A stretch of DNA of 64,000 bases from DASCOT01 sp965197275 (GTDB lineage Bacteria; Acidobacteriota; UBA890; WLXD01), in assembly GCA_965197275.1 (NCBI GenBank), contig CBDAMQ010000032.1:248001-312000 (forward strand), in the 5' to 3' direction. Positions within the stretch are counted from its first letter, which is position 1, and every line of letters begins with the position of its first letter. Under the pieces are notes generated by a model. That model did no database searches. It saw nothing but the letters and a program-made list of their open reading frames with translations, and was not told the origin of the DNA. Both the position numbers and the translations under genes were made by a program. Positions 53,276-62,290 of the stretch are shown in pieces.

Positions 53276-55401
53276 CAGAACTCGTAGCCGAGCCGCAGGG
53301 TGGCGGCCACGGGGCTCGCCGGTGTAACCGACTGTGATCCGAAGCCGCGCACGAAGTAGGCCGAGTCGGCGAGGTTCTGCACGTTGACGCTGATCTGGTA
53401 GCGCGACCAGTCGTACACCAGGGCGCCAGAGACGATGAAGGCGTGGTCGATGTTGAAGGCGTTGTCCTCGGCGATGAACTGATCGCCAATGTAGCGGCCG
53501 CCGAGGCTCACACCGAGCCCCGAGATCAGAGTCTTGCTCACCCAGACGTTGAGCAGATGCTCGGGAGCGAATGCCGGACGGTTGCCGGAGCGATCCAGCG
53601 TCTGCTCGAATGGCACTCCGAACGGAGTGAACCCGGTCACGCGCTCGCTGAACTCGGTCAGCTCGGCGTCGTTGTAGGCGTACGACACCACGCCGCGGAA
53701 GCCGCCGCCGGGTTCGGCGGCGAGCTCGAGCTCGAAACCCGTCGAGCGCTGGTTGCCGATTTGCTGGCTGAAGCCATTGTCGTCCGGGATCGCGATGTTG
53801 TCGCGCACCAGGCGGTAGACCGCGACGGTCGCTTGCCCTCGTCCGTCGAGGAATCGCAGCTTGAGTCCGGCCTCGATCTGCTCGCTCTCTTCCGGCGCAA
53901 GATCCTCGAACGTCCGTGGCGACGGCGGTGCGAACGAGCGCGAGTAGTTGCCGTAGACCGAGACTCCGTCGCTGGCCGCCCACGCCGCCCCGAGCATTGG
54001 CGACAGCTTGCTGTCGTTGCGAGACCGCCCGGTCCGCTGATCGTCGAAATCGATGTTGTCGAGGCGTGCGCCGGCGAGAACCTGCAGTCGATCGCTGAAG
54101 GTGATCTGGTCGATCGCGTAGGGGGCGATCACGATGCTACGCGCATCGCCAGCGCCAGCGCTTCCTAGCGGAAATGGCGGCAGGCCGGGCTCGACGGGGT
54201 TGAACAGCTCCACCGGAGCGAGCAGGAACGCGTCGATCGTAAAGTCGTCGGCGTGGCGTGAGGTCTCGATGCCGGTCAACAGGTTGTGCCGTACCGCACC
54301 GGTATCAAAGTTGAAGATTGCCTCGAACTGATTGCCCAGGATCTTCTGCCGATCGTCGAGCTTGATCTGCGAACGTGCCACCACCATCCGACCCGTAGGC
54401 ACGAACGCAGGCGAGATTTCGGGAAACGCGCCGATGAGCAACGTTCCGTCTGATTGCCAGTCGAGGCCGCGATAGTAGAGCTTGTTACGAATTCGCACCG
54501 TCTCGCTGAGCTGTCCCTCGTAGTCAGCCTGGAAGCGGTACACGTTCTGTTCGGACCGATCGCTGGCGGCGTTGTAGTCATTCTCCAGCCGCACCGGAGG
54601 GATCTCGTTGAACAGCAGCGGCACGCCGGCCTCGGGGCTGAATTCCGAGCGCGCGTACTCGAAGTTGGCGTTGAGCGAGTGGCGGTCGGCTATTAGCCAG
54701 GTCATCGCCGGGTTGAACGCCACCGCCTTGCCATCCCGGTTGTCGCGGTACCCGCCAGAGTCGCGCACCAAGGCGTTGACCCGGAACGCGGCGCGACCAT
54801 CGGCGGTTCCGTGGTTGGCGTCGATGGTGCCGTCAAACGTCGAGAAGCTGCCGCCGGAGGTGCTCAGGTGAAGTCCGCGTGTCGCGAACGGCTGTTTGCG
54901 CACCAGGTTGACGGTGCCGGCCAAAGGGTTGCTGCCGTACAGAAAGCCGCCGGGCCCCTTGAGCACCTCTACCAGCTCGATGTTGTAGAGCTGGTAGAAC
55001 GTCGCCTCGGGTTCCGGGGCCCCGTCGGTCAGGATCAAGCTGCTGCTGATCGAGTCGAAGCCACGCACAACGAAGAAGTCGTGCACGCCGCCGAAACCCG
55101 GCTGCACATTGATGCTACTGACGTTGATCAACGCGTCGCCGAGCACACGCGCGTGCTGTTGTTCGAAGAGTCCGGCCGTGACGATGCCGACGTTGTTGGG
55201 CGTGAGATGGAGCGGCAGCGGTAACTTGGAGGCGATCGTGTTGCCGCTCGGTACCAGCGGCAGGCTGCCTTCGACGAAGATGTACTCGGTTGCCCGGAGC
55301 GGCAACTGTTGCTCCAGATCGTCCTGCGACGCGGATTGTGCGGCGGCGGTCATCGGCGCCGCGAGCAGCGCCAAACAGAGGGTGGTTCTCAGTATTCGCA
55401 C
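53275..55401 (-). CDS. TonB-dependent receptor, siderophore-receptor type
   Basis: 708 residues. A signal peptide ends near AAAQ. The plug has ALINVSSINVQPGFGGVHDFFVVRGF, IELVEVLKGPGGFLYGSNPLAG and TVNLVRKQP, the pattern of siderophore or heme receptors. A barrel follows, ending in the classical aromatic strand (LRLGYEF). The ligand is unknown. There is a 79-base gap from the propeller gene upstream, the largest within the central run, which might hold an internal promoter. Translation is coupled to the flavoprotein downstream. Confidence 0.9.
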   Translation of the reverse strand: MRILRTTLCLALLAAPMTAAAQSASQDDLEQQLPLRATEYIFVEGSLPLVPSGNTIASKLPLPLHLTPNNVGIVTAGLFEQQHARVLGDALINVSSINVQPGFGGVHDFFVVRGFDSISSSLILTDGAPEPEATFYQLYNIELVEVLKGPGGFLYGSNPLAGTVNLVRKQPFATRGLHLSTSGGSFSTFDGTIDANHGTADGRAAFRVNALVRDSGGYRDNRDGKAVAFNPAMTWLIADRHSLNANFEYARSEFSPEAGVPLLFNEIPPVRLENDYNAASDRSEQNVYRFQADYEGQLSETVRIRNKLYYRGLDWQSDGTLLIGAFPEISPAFVPTGRMVVARSQIKLDDRQKILGNQFEAIFNFDTGAVRHNLLTGIETSRHADDFTIDAFLLAPVELFNPVEPGLPPFPLGSAGAGDARSIVIAPYAIDQITFSDRLQVLAGARLDNIDFDDQRTGRSRNDSKLSPMLGAAWAASDGVSVYGNYSRSFAPPSPRTFEDLAPEESEQIEAGLKLRFLDGRGQATVAVYRLVRDNIAIPDDNGFSQQIGNQRSTGFELELAAEPGGGFRGVVSYAYNDAELTEFSERVTGFTPFGVPFEQTLDRSGNRPAFAPEHLLNVWVSKTLISGLGVSLGGRYIGDQFIAEDNAFNIDHAFIVSGALVYDWSRYQISVNVQNLADSAYFVRGFGSQSVTPASPVAATLRLGYEF

Positions 55402-55480
55402 GATCGAGTTTCCAGGGTCGGGGATCAGCGTTGCCGGCGACCGTTAACGGTGCGCGGCCGCCCTCCTAGGAGCTTCGTCT

Positions 55481-56776
55481 TCACGGCAAGTCGGGTTCGG
55501 TGAGCGCCAGGGCCACGAGCTCCTGTTCGTCACGTAGGTAAAGAACTCCGTTGGACAGCGTCGGCGCGGTCCAAGTCCGGCTGCGGAACACCTGTGTCTG
55601 CGCTACGGGGAGGTACTCGCCGGGACTGAGCCTGACGAGTGTCAGAGAGCCACGGTCGCCCAGCACGATCAGGTGCTCGTCTGCGTAAAGCAACGAGCCC
55701 TGCCCATGGCCGCGCGCCCGCCACATTCTCTCACCGCGGCTCAGCTCGATACACTCCAGGATCGAGTTGTCGAAGCCATAGATATAGTCGTCGACCCTGA
55801 TCGAGCTGCTGAACTGGTTCTTCATCTCGCGCGTGCGCCATACCGTTTCTACAGCGTTCTGAGCGTCTGGCCCGACGCGGAGCAGCGCCGCCCCGACACC
55901 GTAGCCGGAAGAGACGAAGATCTTGTCGGGTGGGACGAAGATCGGCGTCGCGGCGTTGACGCCGAAAGTCGTTTCCCAGGGGAGTCCCCACAGGAACGCC
56001 CCACTTGTTGGATTCACGCCGATAATGCGGCTACCGGTGAAGAAGACAGCCTGGTGCCGGCCGCCGATCTCCACCAGTAGCGGTGTCGAATAGCCCGGCG
56101 GGTCACCGGCGGCGCGCCAGACCTCGTTGCCGGTGCGCTTGTCGAATGCCACCAGCGCCGCATCGCGGCCGCCGGCCTCCACGAGCAGCAGATTGCCGAA
56201 CACGCGCGGCGAGGTCGAGAACCCCCAGTTCGGCCCCGATGCTCCGTACTCGTCGCGCAGGTCGTGTCGCCACACCGTGCCACCAGTCTCCGATTCGACT
56301 GCCACCAGCAATCCCTGACCGCTGATGGAGTAGACGAGACCGTGGTCGATGGTCGGGGTGGAGCGCGGGCCGTCGCCGGAGCTGTTGCGGTACATCTCGT
56401 CGATCCGCAGCCGCCACAGTTCGTCTCCGGTGGCCGTATCGAAGGCTCCCAGGTAGGTTCCGCCGCGTCCGAACATGGTGACGGCGCGTTTGCCGACCAC
56501 GGAGACCCCGGAGAAGCCCTTGCCTAGCGGTACGCGCCAGAGCTCGCGAGGTCCGGACTGCGGCCAGTCTGTGAGCAGTCCGATCTGTGGCGAGATACCG
56601 TCGGCGTTGGGGCCGCGCAGCTGTGGCCAGTCAGCGGTGATGCTCGCCGCCTGCGTCCCGGCGGCGGTCGATTCGACGGCGAGCTCGGCTGGCTCGGCGG
56701 GTCGGGTCGACAGGACACCGATCGCTATGAGCGCGGTCGGGGCGAGGACAGCAGCACTACCCGGCGTACGTCGCAT
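55481..56776 (-). CDS. exported PQQ-type beta-propeller protein
   Basis: 431 residues with a signal or anchor helix (AAVLAPTALIAIGVLS). PQQ-like repeats: WPQLRGPNADGISPQ, GAFDTATGDELWRLRI, AVESETGGTVWRHDLR, AFDKRTGNEVWRAAG and a last blade SNGVLYLRDEQELVAL. The blades resemble BamB/quinoprotein scaffolds, but no quinone-binding Cys pair or metal site is evident. Placed 9 bases after the radical SAM gene, it likely serves the same pathway in the periplasm. Confidence 0.85.
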   Translation of the reverse strand: MRRTPGSAAVLAPTALIAIGVLSTRPAEPAELAVESTAAGTQAASITADWPQLRGPNADGISPQIGLLTDWPQSGPRELWRVPLGKGFSGVSVVGKRAVTMFGRGGTYLGAFDTATGDELWRLRIDEMYRNSSGDGPRSTPTIDHGLVYSISGQGLLVAVESETGGTVWRHDLRDEYGASGPNWGFSTSPRVFGNLLLVEAGGRDAALVAFDKRTGNEVWRAAGDPPGYSTPLLVEIGGRHQAVFFTGSRIIGVNPTSGAFLWGLPWETTFGVNAATPIFVPPDKIFVSSGYGVGAALLRVGPDAQNAVETVWRTREMKNQFSSSIRVDDYIYGFDNSILECIELSRGERMWRARGHGQGSLLYADEHLIVLGDRGSLTLVRLSPGEYLPVAQTQVFRSRTWTAPTLSNGVLYLRDEQELVALALTEPDLP

Positions 56777-56785
56777 CGGCCTACC

Positions 56786-58159
56786 CTACGTATACCGAGC
56801 GTCGCGGTAGCGCTCGGCGTAAAACTCGGGTAAGAGGGCGTCTGCCTGCAGCAGTCCCTGGCGCGTCAGAACGACCCCGTCGTCGTTGACGAGCAGCATC
56901 TCGCGCGACTGGAGTCGATCCCAGACGGCGTCGAAACGCTCGAGAACATCGACGTCGAACTTGTCGGAGAAATACTGGGCGGCGAGAGATCCGGTCTTCA
57001 GCTGCAGGATGGTCTCGCGGATGAGGCGGTCCTCGTGGCTGGTGACGAAGGCGCGTTCCACCGGAAGCTCATCCGCGGCGTCGGCTTCGAGATAGCGGCC
57101 CCAGTTGGCCGTGTTCTGCACGTGCACGCCACTCAGGTGACCGAATGAAGAAACGCCGCTGCCCAGCATGTCGGCGCCGTGCCACAGCGCATCGCGGTAG
57201 ACGAAGTCGCATCGCTTATCGGCTCGAACCATGGTGTACGCGCTCGACATCTCGAACCCCGCTGCCTCCAGCTGCTCGATCGCGTAGTCGTGCCACTCGC
57301 GTTTGAGCGCCCAGTCGGCGAGCGGTATCTCCAGGGTGCCGTCGAGAAACTGCTTCGTGAAACGGGTGTTGTACGGCAACTCCATCTGGTAGACGGTCAC
57401 CGCATCGGGTCGCGCGTCGATCGCCCGTCGGACGGTGTCGCGCCACGTCTCCCAAGTCTCACCGATCATGCCGGCGATCAGGTCGACGTTGAGCTGATCG
57501 AAAGCCAGCTCGTGGATCCACGGCAGGACGCGGAAGATCTCCTTGCCGACGTGGGCGCGACCGTTCAACTGCAAGATCTCGTCGTTGAAGTTCTCGACTC
57601 CGAGGCTAAGCCGGGTGATCCCGAGCTCGCGGACAGCCTCGAGCTTGCCCTGACTGAGGGTACCGGGCTCGCACTCGAAGGTAACCTCATCGACGGCATC
57701 CCAGGGCAGCGCTGCGCGCACGCGGGCCACCAGCGATTGCAGGTGCTTGGCGGCGATATAGGACGGCGTTCCGCCGCCGAAATACACAAACCGCAGCGGT
57801 CGTTCGGCAACTGCAGGGGCGGTCGCGTAGCGATCGATCTCGCCGGCGAGCGCATCGCAATACACCTCGACCTCGTCGGCGTTCTTGTCCGTGTAGACGC
57901 GGAAGTAGCAGAACTTGCACCGCTTGCGGCAGAACGGGATGTGGAGGTAGAGGCCGAGCGGCGGGGCGTCATCGGTGGCGGGCGTACCGAGCGCCTCGCG
58001 ATAAGCAGGTACTTGGTCGGCGGTCCATTGCGAGAACGGCGGATAGTTGGACACGAAAACGCTGCCGACGTCGGTCGCTTCCTGTTGCTGCCGCGACGTT
58101 GCCGGCTCAGGGCGAAACTCGGGCGCCGAATCGGTTCCCGGGAGGGCTTCTTGATCCAT
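56786..58159 (-). CDS. HemN/HutW-like radical SAM protein
   Basis: 457 residues from ATG 58159 (a TTG at 58168 is the alternative). The iron-sulfur motif is Cys77, Cys81 and Cys84 in HIPFCRKRCKFCYF. VYFGGGTPSYI, LGVENFNDEILQLNGR and DLIAGMIGETWETW match coproporphyrinogen-oxidase-like proteins, with the HemN_C region at the end. In this superfamily HemN decarboxylates coproporphyrinogen, HemW transfers heme and HutW/ChuW opens the heme ring; motifs alone do not decide. Beside a TonB receptor a tetrapyrrole or other cofactor substrate is plausible. Confidence 0.85.
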   Translation of the reverse strand: MDQEALPGTDSAPEFRPEPATSRQQQEATDVGSVFVSNYPPFSQWTADQVPAYREALGTPATDDAPPLGLYLHIPFCRKRCKFCYFRVYTDKNADEVEVYCDALAGEIDRYATAPAVAERPLRFVYFGGGTPSYIAAKHLQSLVARVRAALPWDAVDEVTFECEPGTLSQGKLEAVRELGITRLSLGVENFNDEILQLNGRAHVGKEIFRVLPWIHELAFDQLNVDLIAGMIGETWETWRDTVRRAIDARPDAVTVYQMELPYNTRFTKQFLDGTLEIPLADWALKREWHDYAIEQLEAAGFEMSSAYTMVRADKRCDFVYRDALWHGADMLGSGVSSFGHLSGVHVQNTANWGRYLEADAADELPVERAFVTSHEDRLIRETILQLKTGSLAAQYFSDKFDVDVLERFDAVWDRLQSREMLLVNDDGVVLTRQGLLQADALLPEFYAERYRDARYT

Positions 58160-58164
58160 CGATC

Positions 58165-59310
58165 TCAACCGAAGCAGTAGAGGTCGCCGTCCTCTGTCCC
58201 GATGACGAGGCGACCCGAGGCCAGACTTGGCGACGCGACAATCGACGATCCGGTCTCAAATTGCCATAGAACCGCTCCCGATCGCACGTCGAGCGCTACC
58301 AGGTCGCCGGAGCTGCCGCCTACGAAGACCCGCTCTCCTACGATGACCGGTGACGAATCGACGCGGGCGCCACTGGTGTGTGTCCAGAGGGATTCGCCGC
58401 TACCAGGGTCGATTGCGTGCACCATCTTGTCGCGCCCGCCGACAACCAGCACTGCGTCGCTGATCGCGGCCGAGGAGTAGTAGGGAAACTTGCGCTTCGG
58501 ATGCTCGTAGGCCCACCGTCGTTCGCCCGCCAGGCTGACGGCCAGCACCTGGTTCTCGTAGGTACCGAAGTACGCCACGCCATCGCGAATAGCAGGGCTC
58601 GCGGCGACATACGCGCCGATCTCGACACTACCGAGCAAGGCGCCGTCCGCCAACGCGACGAGTCGCAGCACACCGTCGCATCCGACCGAGATGACTTTGC
58701 CGTCGACGATCGCCGGGGTGCCGTTGACGTAGCCGCCAGTCTCCAGGCGCCACGCCAGGCTGCCGTCCGCAGCGGCGACGGCGTAGAGGTTGTTGTCGTA
58801 GGACCCGAAGATCAGCAACCCGTCGGCGTAGTTGGCGGCCGAGACGATGCCGCCGCCGGTCTGGTACGACCAGCGTTCGTTCCCGGTCGCGGCGTCGAGG
58901 GCGTAGAACGTGCCGGATTCGTCGCCGAAGTACACGCTGTCGCCGAAGACGGAAGGCGACGACTTCACCTCGATACCGGTGTCGAATCGCCACAGCTCTG
59001 CCCCGCTGTCGAGATCGAGGGCATAAAGGTGACCGTCGAGCGAGCCGACGAACACCCGGCCGTCGGCTATCGCGGCGCTCGACTCGATGCTATCCGCGGC
59101 TGAAAACACCCAGCGAGGTTCCGGTGCCGCGGCAATCTCGACAGTGGCAGTGCCGGTGAGCTCGGCGCTGCCGCGGAAGACACGCCAGGCGTTATCGTCG
59201 GCTACACCGCGCGCGAGCCCGGCCGCGACCAAGGTGACGCAGACGGCAACCACCGCCCCGGACATGATCCTGGAGCGAAGTCGATGCGTGCGCTCAGTAG
59301 GCTGATTCAT
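58165..59310 (-). CDS. exported PQQ-type beta-propeller protein
   Basis: 381 residues. An N-terminal signal (VVAVCVTLVAAGLARG) precedes seven or eight propeller blades: LYALDLDSGAELWRFDTG, FYALDAATGNERWSYQTG, LYAVAAADGSLAWRLETG, LAVSLAGERRWAYEH, HAIDPGSGESLWTHTSG and VALDVRSGAVLWQFETG. It ends in DGDLYCFG. It is shorter than the other propeller two genes on. The start overlaps the alcohol dehydrogenase gene by 17 bases. The pair flanking a radical SAM gene is unusual. Confidence 0.85.
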   Translation of the reverse strand: MNQPTERTHRLRSRIMSGAVVAVCVTLVAAGLARGVADDNAWRVFRGSAELTGTATVEIAAAPEPRWVFSAADSIESSAAIADGRVFVGSLDGHLYALDLDSGAELWRFDTGIEVKSSPSVFGDSVYFGDESGTFYALDAATGNERWSYQTGGGIVSAANYADGLLIFGSYDNNLYAVAAADGSLAWRLETGGYVNGTPAIVDGKVISVGCDGVLRLVALADGALLGSVEIGAYVAASPAIRDGVAYFGTYENQVLAVSLAGERRWAYEHPKRKFPYYSSAAISDAVLVVGGRDKMVHAIDPGSGESLWTHTSGARVDSSPVIVGERVFVGGSSGDLVALDVRSGAVLWQFETGSSIVASPSLASGRLVIGTEDGDLYCFG

Positions 59311-60457
59311 AGATGCTCAGCAGCTGGCTGGCGTCCACCGGACGCGGGTTGAAGTTGGCAGTCCACTGCTGCGCCGCTTCGGCGGCGAGCTCGCCGAGGC
59401 TGGCTTTGGGCACGGCGTGGTCACGCAGGCGGGACGCCCCACCGCCGCTGCGTAACATCGAGCCCAGCCGTTCGGGGAGGTCGCTGACCTCGAGCCCCTC
59501 GTACTCGGCGGCGACGTCGTCGCTGACCAAGTTGTAATGCACCACGTGCGGCAGCATGACCCCGACGGCGATCCCATGAGTGATGTCGAATCGCGCCGTC
59601 AGCGGATTGGCGCAGGCGTGGGCTGCTCCCAACATCGAACGCTCGATTGCCGCGCCGGCAAGATGCGCCCCGAGCAGCATCCGGCCGCGGGCGTCGACGT
59701 CATCTGATGTGGCGACAGTGGGCTCGAAGCTAGCCGAAAGCAAGCGCCATGCCTCCCGGCTGTAGAGCCGTGAGATCGGATTGGCCCTTGAGCAGACGAG
59801 GCTCTCGACCGCGTGCGAGACGGCGTCGATGCCGGTCGCGACACGTACGTCGCGCGGCACCGTGCCGGTGATCTCCGGATCGAGAACGGCGGTGCGGAAT
59901 CTGGCCGCGGGGTCACCGCACGCCATCTTCCGATGATCGTCGAGCCGTGAGATCAGCGCGTACGACTGCGCCTCACTTCCGGTTCCGGCGGTTGTGGGTA
60001 CGCCAATCGAAGGCAACATCTCTGTATGCGCCTTTCCGGTTCCTTCGTAGTCCTCCATGCAGCCTCCGTTGGTGTACAGGAAGTTTATGCCCTTCGCAGT
60101 GTCCATCGAACTGCCGCCACCGAAACCGACCAACAGATCGACCTCGTGTTGGCGGGCCGCCTCCGTTCCCGCCTCGACGCACGCTGTGGTGGGGTTTTCC
60201 TCGACGCCGTCGAAAATGGCGCTGATACACCCGTGACGCATCAATGCGGCCCCAAGCTCGTCTACTACACCCGTTGCGCGTACGCCGGGATCAGTGACGA
60301 TCAGTGGCCGGCGGGCATGGAGCTCGCTGACAATCGATGGCACTCGAGCACGCTCTCCGAGACCGAAACAGACGTCCACGGCGCCCACCATGACGCGCCA
60401 GCGCGCCTTGCCAATGGCAGGCGTGAGCGCACAGACACCGGGTTCAATGACACTCAT
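59294..60457 (-). CDS. iron-containing alcohol dehydrogenase
   Basis: 387 residues of the Fe-ADH (group III) family. The dinucleotide-binding GFGGGSSMDTAK, PTTAGTGSE, and metal-site residues in GIDAVSHAVESL and AHACANPLTARFDITHGIAVGVMLPH are intact. It interconverts an alcohol and an aldehyde or ketone with NAD(P) in the cytosol. It is the first gene of the minus-strand series; an IS3 element lies 80 bases upstream, so the native promoter may be shortened or replaced. Confidence 0.9.
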   Translation of the reverse strand: MSVIEPGVCALTPAIGKARWRVMVGAVDVCFGLGERARVPSIVSELHARRPLIVTDPGVRATGVVDELGAALMRHGCISAIFDGVEENPTTACVEAGTEAARQHEVDLLVGFGGGSSMDTAKGINFLYTNGGCMEDYEGTGKAHTEMLPSIGVPTTAGTGSEAQSYALISRLDDHRKMACGDPAARFRTAVLDPEITGTVPRDVRVATGIDAVSHAVESLVCSRANPISRLYSREAWRLLSASFEPTVATSDDVDARGRMLLGAHLAGAAIERSMLGAAHACANPLTARFDITHGIAVGVMLPHVVHYNLVSDDVAAEYEGLEVSDLPERLGSMLRSGGGASRLRDHAVPKASLGELAAEAAQQWTANFNPRPVDASQLLSIYESAY

Positions 60458-60589
60458 GGCGTCAAACTTGGTGGTTTGGGGGCGAAGCAGAACGGTGGGA
60501 GGCGACCGCTAACAACAAACGATAGCACGGTGCTCTGGAGTTGACCCGGTTTCGTGGACACCTTATGGCTAGGGCCAAAGGAGTCCGCG

Positions 60590-60904
60590 ATGCGAAGAAC
60601 ACGACCACCGTATCCGCCCGAGTTTCGCCGGCAGATCGTTGAGCTGGCGCGAGCAGGGCGCAGCGTGCAGGAGCTTGCCGAGGAGTTCGAGCCCTCGTAC
60701 TGGACGATCCGCACATGGATCAAGCAAGCGGACCGAGATGACGGGCTCAGTGCCAACGGGCTGACGAGCGAGGACCGAGAAGAACTACGACGGCTACGCC
60801 GAGAGAACCGCCAGTTGAAAACGGAGCGGGAGATCCTGGCAAAAGCCGCGGCCTGGTTGTCTCGGGAGACCGGCACGGTACCCAAGAAGTCTTCGGGTTC
60901 GTGA
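60590..60904 (+). CDS. IS3-family transposase OrfA
   Basis: 104 residues from ATG 60590, preceded by AAAGGAG. A helix-turn-helix (PPEFRRQIVELARAG, VQELAEEFEPSYWTIRTWI) is followed by a coiled coil (LRRLRRENRQLKTEREILAKAAAWL). It binds the element ends. The last codons overlap orfB by four bases (GTGA). Confidence 0.9.
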   Translation: MRRTRPPYPPEFRRQIVELARAGRSVQELAEEFEPSYWTIRTWIKQADRDDGLSANGLTSEDREELRRLRRENRQLKTEREILAKAAAWLSRETGTVPKKSSGS

Positions 60905-61896
60905 GAGCTCGCCAGGCCTGCTACCCGATCGCCACGATGTGCCGAGTGCTGGAGGTCTCCACCAGCGGCTACTACGCGTGGCGCGACCGCCCGATCAGCG
61001 CTCGAGCGCGACGTGACGCTCAGCTGCGAGCTCGCATCGAGACGATCCAGCAGGCCAGCCGTGCCACCTACGGCATGCCCCGGGTGCATGCCGAACTGGC
61101 AGCCGACGGTGTCCGGGTGGGACGTAAGCGAGTGGCTCGTCTGATGAGCCAGGCAGGGCTTGAAGGCGTCAGCCGACGGCGCCGTGTTCGAACGACGCGT
61201 CGAGGCTCCGATGCACGGCCAGTACCGGATCTGGTGAATCGGGACTTCACGGCCGATGCGCCCGATCGTCTCTGGGTCGCCGACATCACGTACGTGTCGA
61301 CATGGTCTGGGTTCTTGTACCTGGCGATCGTGATGGATGCCTTCAGTCGTCGGGTGGTGGGCTGGTCGATGGCCAATCACCTGCGCGCCGAGTTGGTGCT
61401 CGAAGCACTCAACATGGCGATCTGGCAACGCCGTCCTGACAGCGTCATCCACCACTCCGATCAGGGCACGCAGTACACCTCGATCGCCTTTGGCAAGCGG
61501 TGCCGTCAACTCCGCGTGCGTCCCTCGACCGGGTCAGCTCGCGACTGCTACGACAACGCCCTGGCCGAGAGCTTCTTCGCGACGCTCGAGACGGAGTTAC
61601 TGTGGCGGGAGCGCTTCAAGAGCCAGGCCGAAGCGCGGATGGCAGTGTTCGAGTTCATCGAGGGGTTCTACAACCCGCGCCGTCGCCACTCCGCGCTCGA
61701 CAACGTGTCCCCGATCGTCTACGAGAGGAGGTACTCCGAGACCCGATCTTCGGCGGTGGAAACTGCCGTGTCCATGCAGATCGCTTCGCGATCCGCACAG
61801 CCACTTGGAAGCCGCTCCGCGGCTCCCACAGGTTCCCACCGCACTACTGCTACGACCTCAAATCCAAGCGTTCAACTGTCCACCGAAACGGGGTAA
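60901..61896 (+). CDS. IS3-family transposase OrfB
   Basis: 331 residues. An HTH_21 region (ATYGMPRVHAELAADGVRVG) precedes the rve domain with a full DDE triad: Asp in VADITYV, Asp in HHSDQGTQY and Glu in ALAESFFATLETE. The IEGFYNPRRRHSALD motif follows. A 50-residue C-terminal tail of low complexity extends to the right inverted repeat. It appears functional. It lies in the -1 frame relative to orfA, as usual. Confidence 0.9.
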   Translation: MRARQACYPIATMCRVLEVSTSGYYAWRDRPISARARRDAQLRARIETIQQASRATYGMPRVHAELAADGVRVGRKRVARLMSQAGLEGVSRRRRVRTTRRGSDARPVPDLVNRDFTADAPDRLWVADITYVSTWSGFLYLAIVMDAFSRRVVGWSMANHLRAELVLEALNMAIWQRRPDSVIHHSDQGTQYTSIAFGKRCRQLRVRPSTGSARDCYDNALAESFFATLETELLWRERFKSQAEARMAVFEFIEGFYNPRRRHSALDNVSPIVYERRYSETRSSAVETAVSMQIASRSAQPLGSRSAAPTGSHRTTATTSNPSVQLSTETG

Positions 61897-61900
61897 CTCC

Positions 61901-62205
61901 ACTATGCGTTCAGTGCCTCGGTGGCCTCGGCGCCGCCGGCGGTGGGCGTCCACGTCGCAATCCCGCCGACGGGATTTCGCACGGTCAGGGTCGGTGCGAC
62001 CCGCTACTACTATCACGCCGGCACGTTCTATCAGCGGTCTGGTTCGCGCTACGTCGTGGTGCGCGCCCCGGTGAACGCCCGCGTGGCGACGCTGCCGCGG
62101 TCGGCGAAAGTCGTGGTGGTGGGGGGCAAGTCAACCTGGCGCTATCGCGGCGCCCACTACCGCTGGGAAGGGCGCTCGCGCGCCTGGGTAGTCGTGCGAC
62201 CGTGA
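61901..62205 (+). pseudogene. small secreted DUF6515-like protein, 5' end removed by IS3
   Basis: The open frame enters from inside the IS end and reads AFSASVASAPPAVGVHVAIPP, which looks like the tail of a signal peptide and the first mature residues. It is followed by the YYYHAGTFYQ, YVVVRAPVNARVATLP and YRGAHYRW strands of DUF6515-like secreted proteins. No start codon with a ribosome-binding site remains; only an in-frame GTG at 61921 could start, without a signal. The missing part is not found on the other side of the element. Confidence 0.6.
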
Positions 62206-62290
62206 CACGGTCTTCCGGGGGCGCGTGCGCGGCTGCGACGGCGGCGATATTCTCGGCGCGGCGGCCACGCTCTCTCGAGGAGACCCACAG

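Larger units (their letters stand above)
60537..61900 (+). mobile_element. IS3-family insertion sequence, apparently intact
   Basis: Terminal inverted repeats of about 25 bases: the left end begins GGAGTTGACCC at 60537, and the reverse complement of the right end begins GGAGTTACCCC at 61900. They enclose overlapping orfA and orfB without breaks. It lies between the alcohol dehydrogenase start and a 5'-truncated small gene, which it probably cut. No clear target duplication is seen. Confidence 0.85.
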
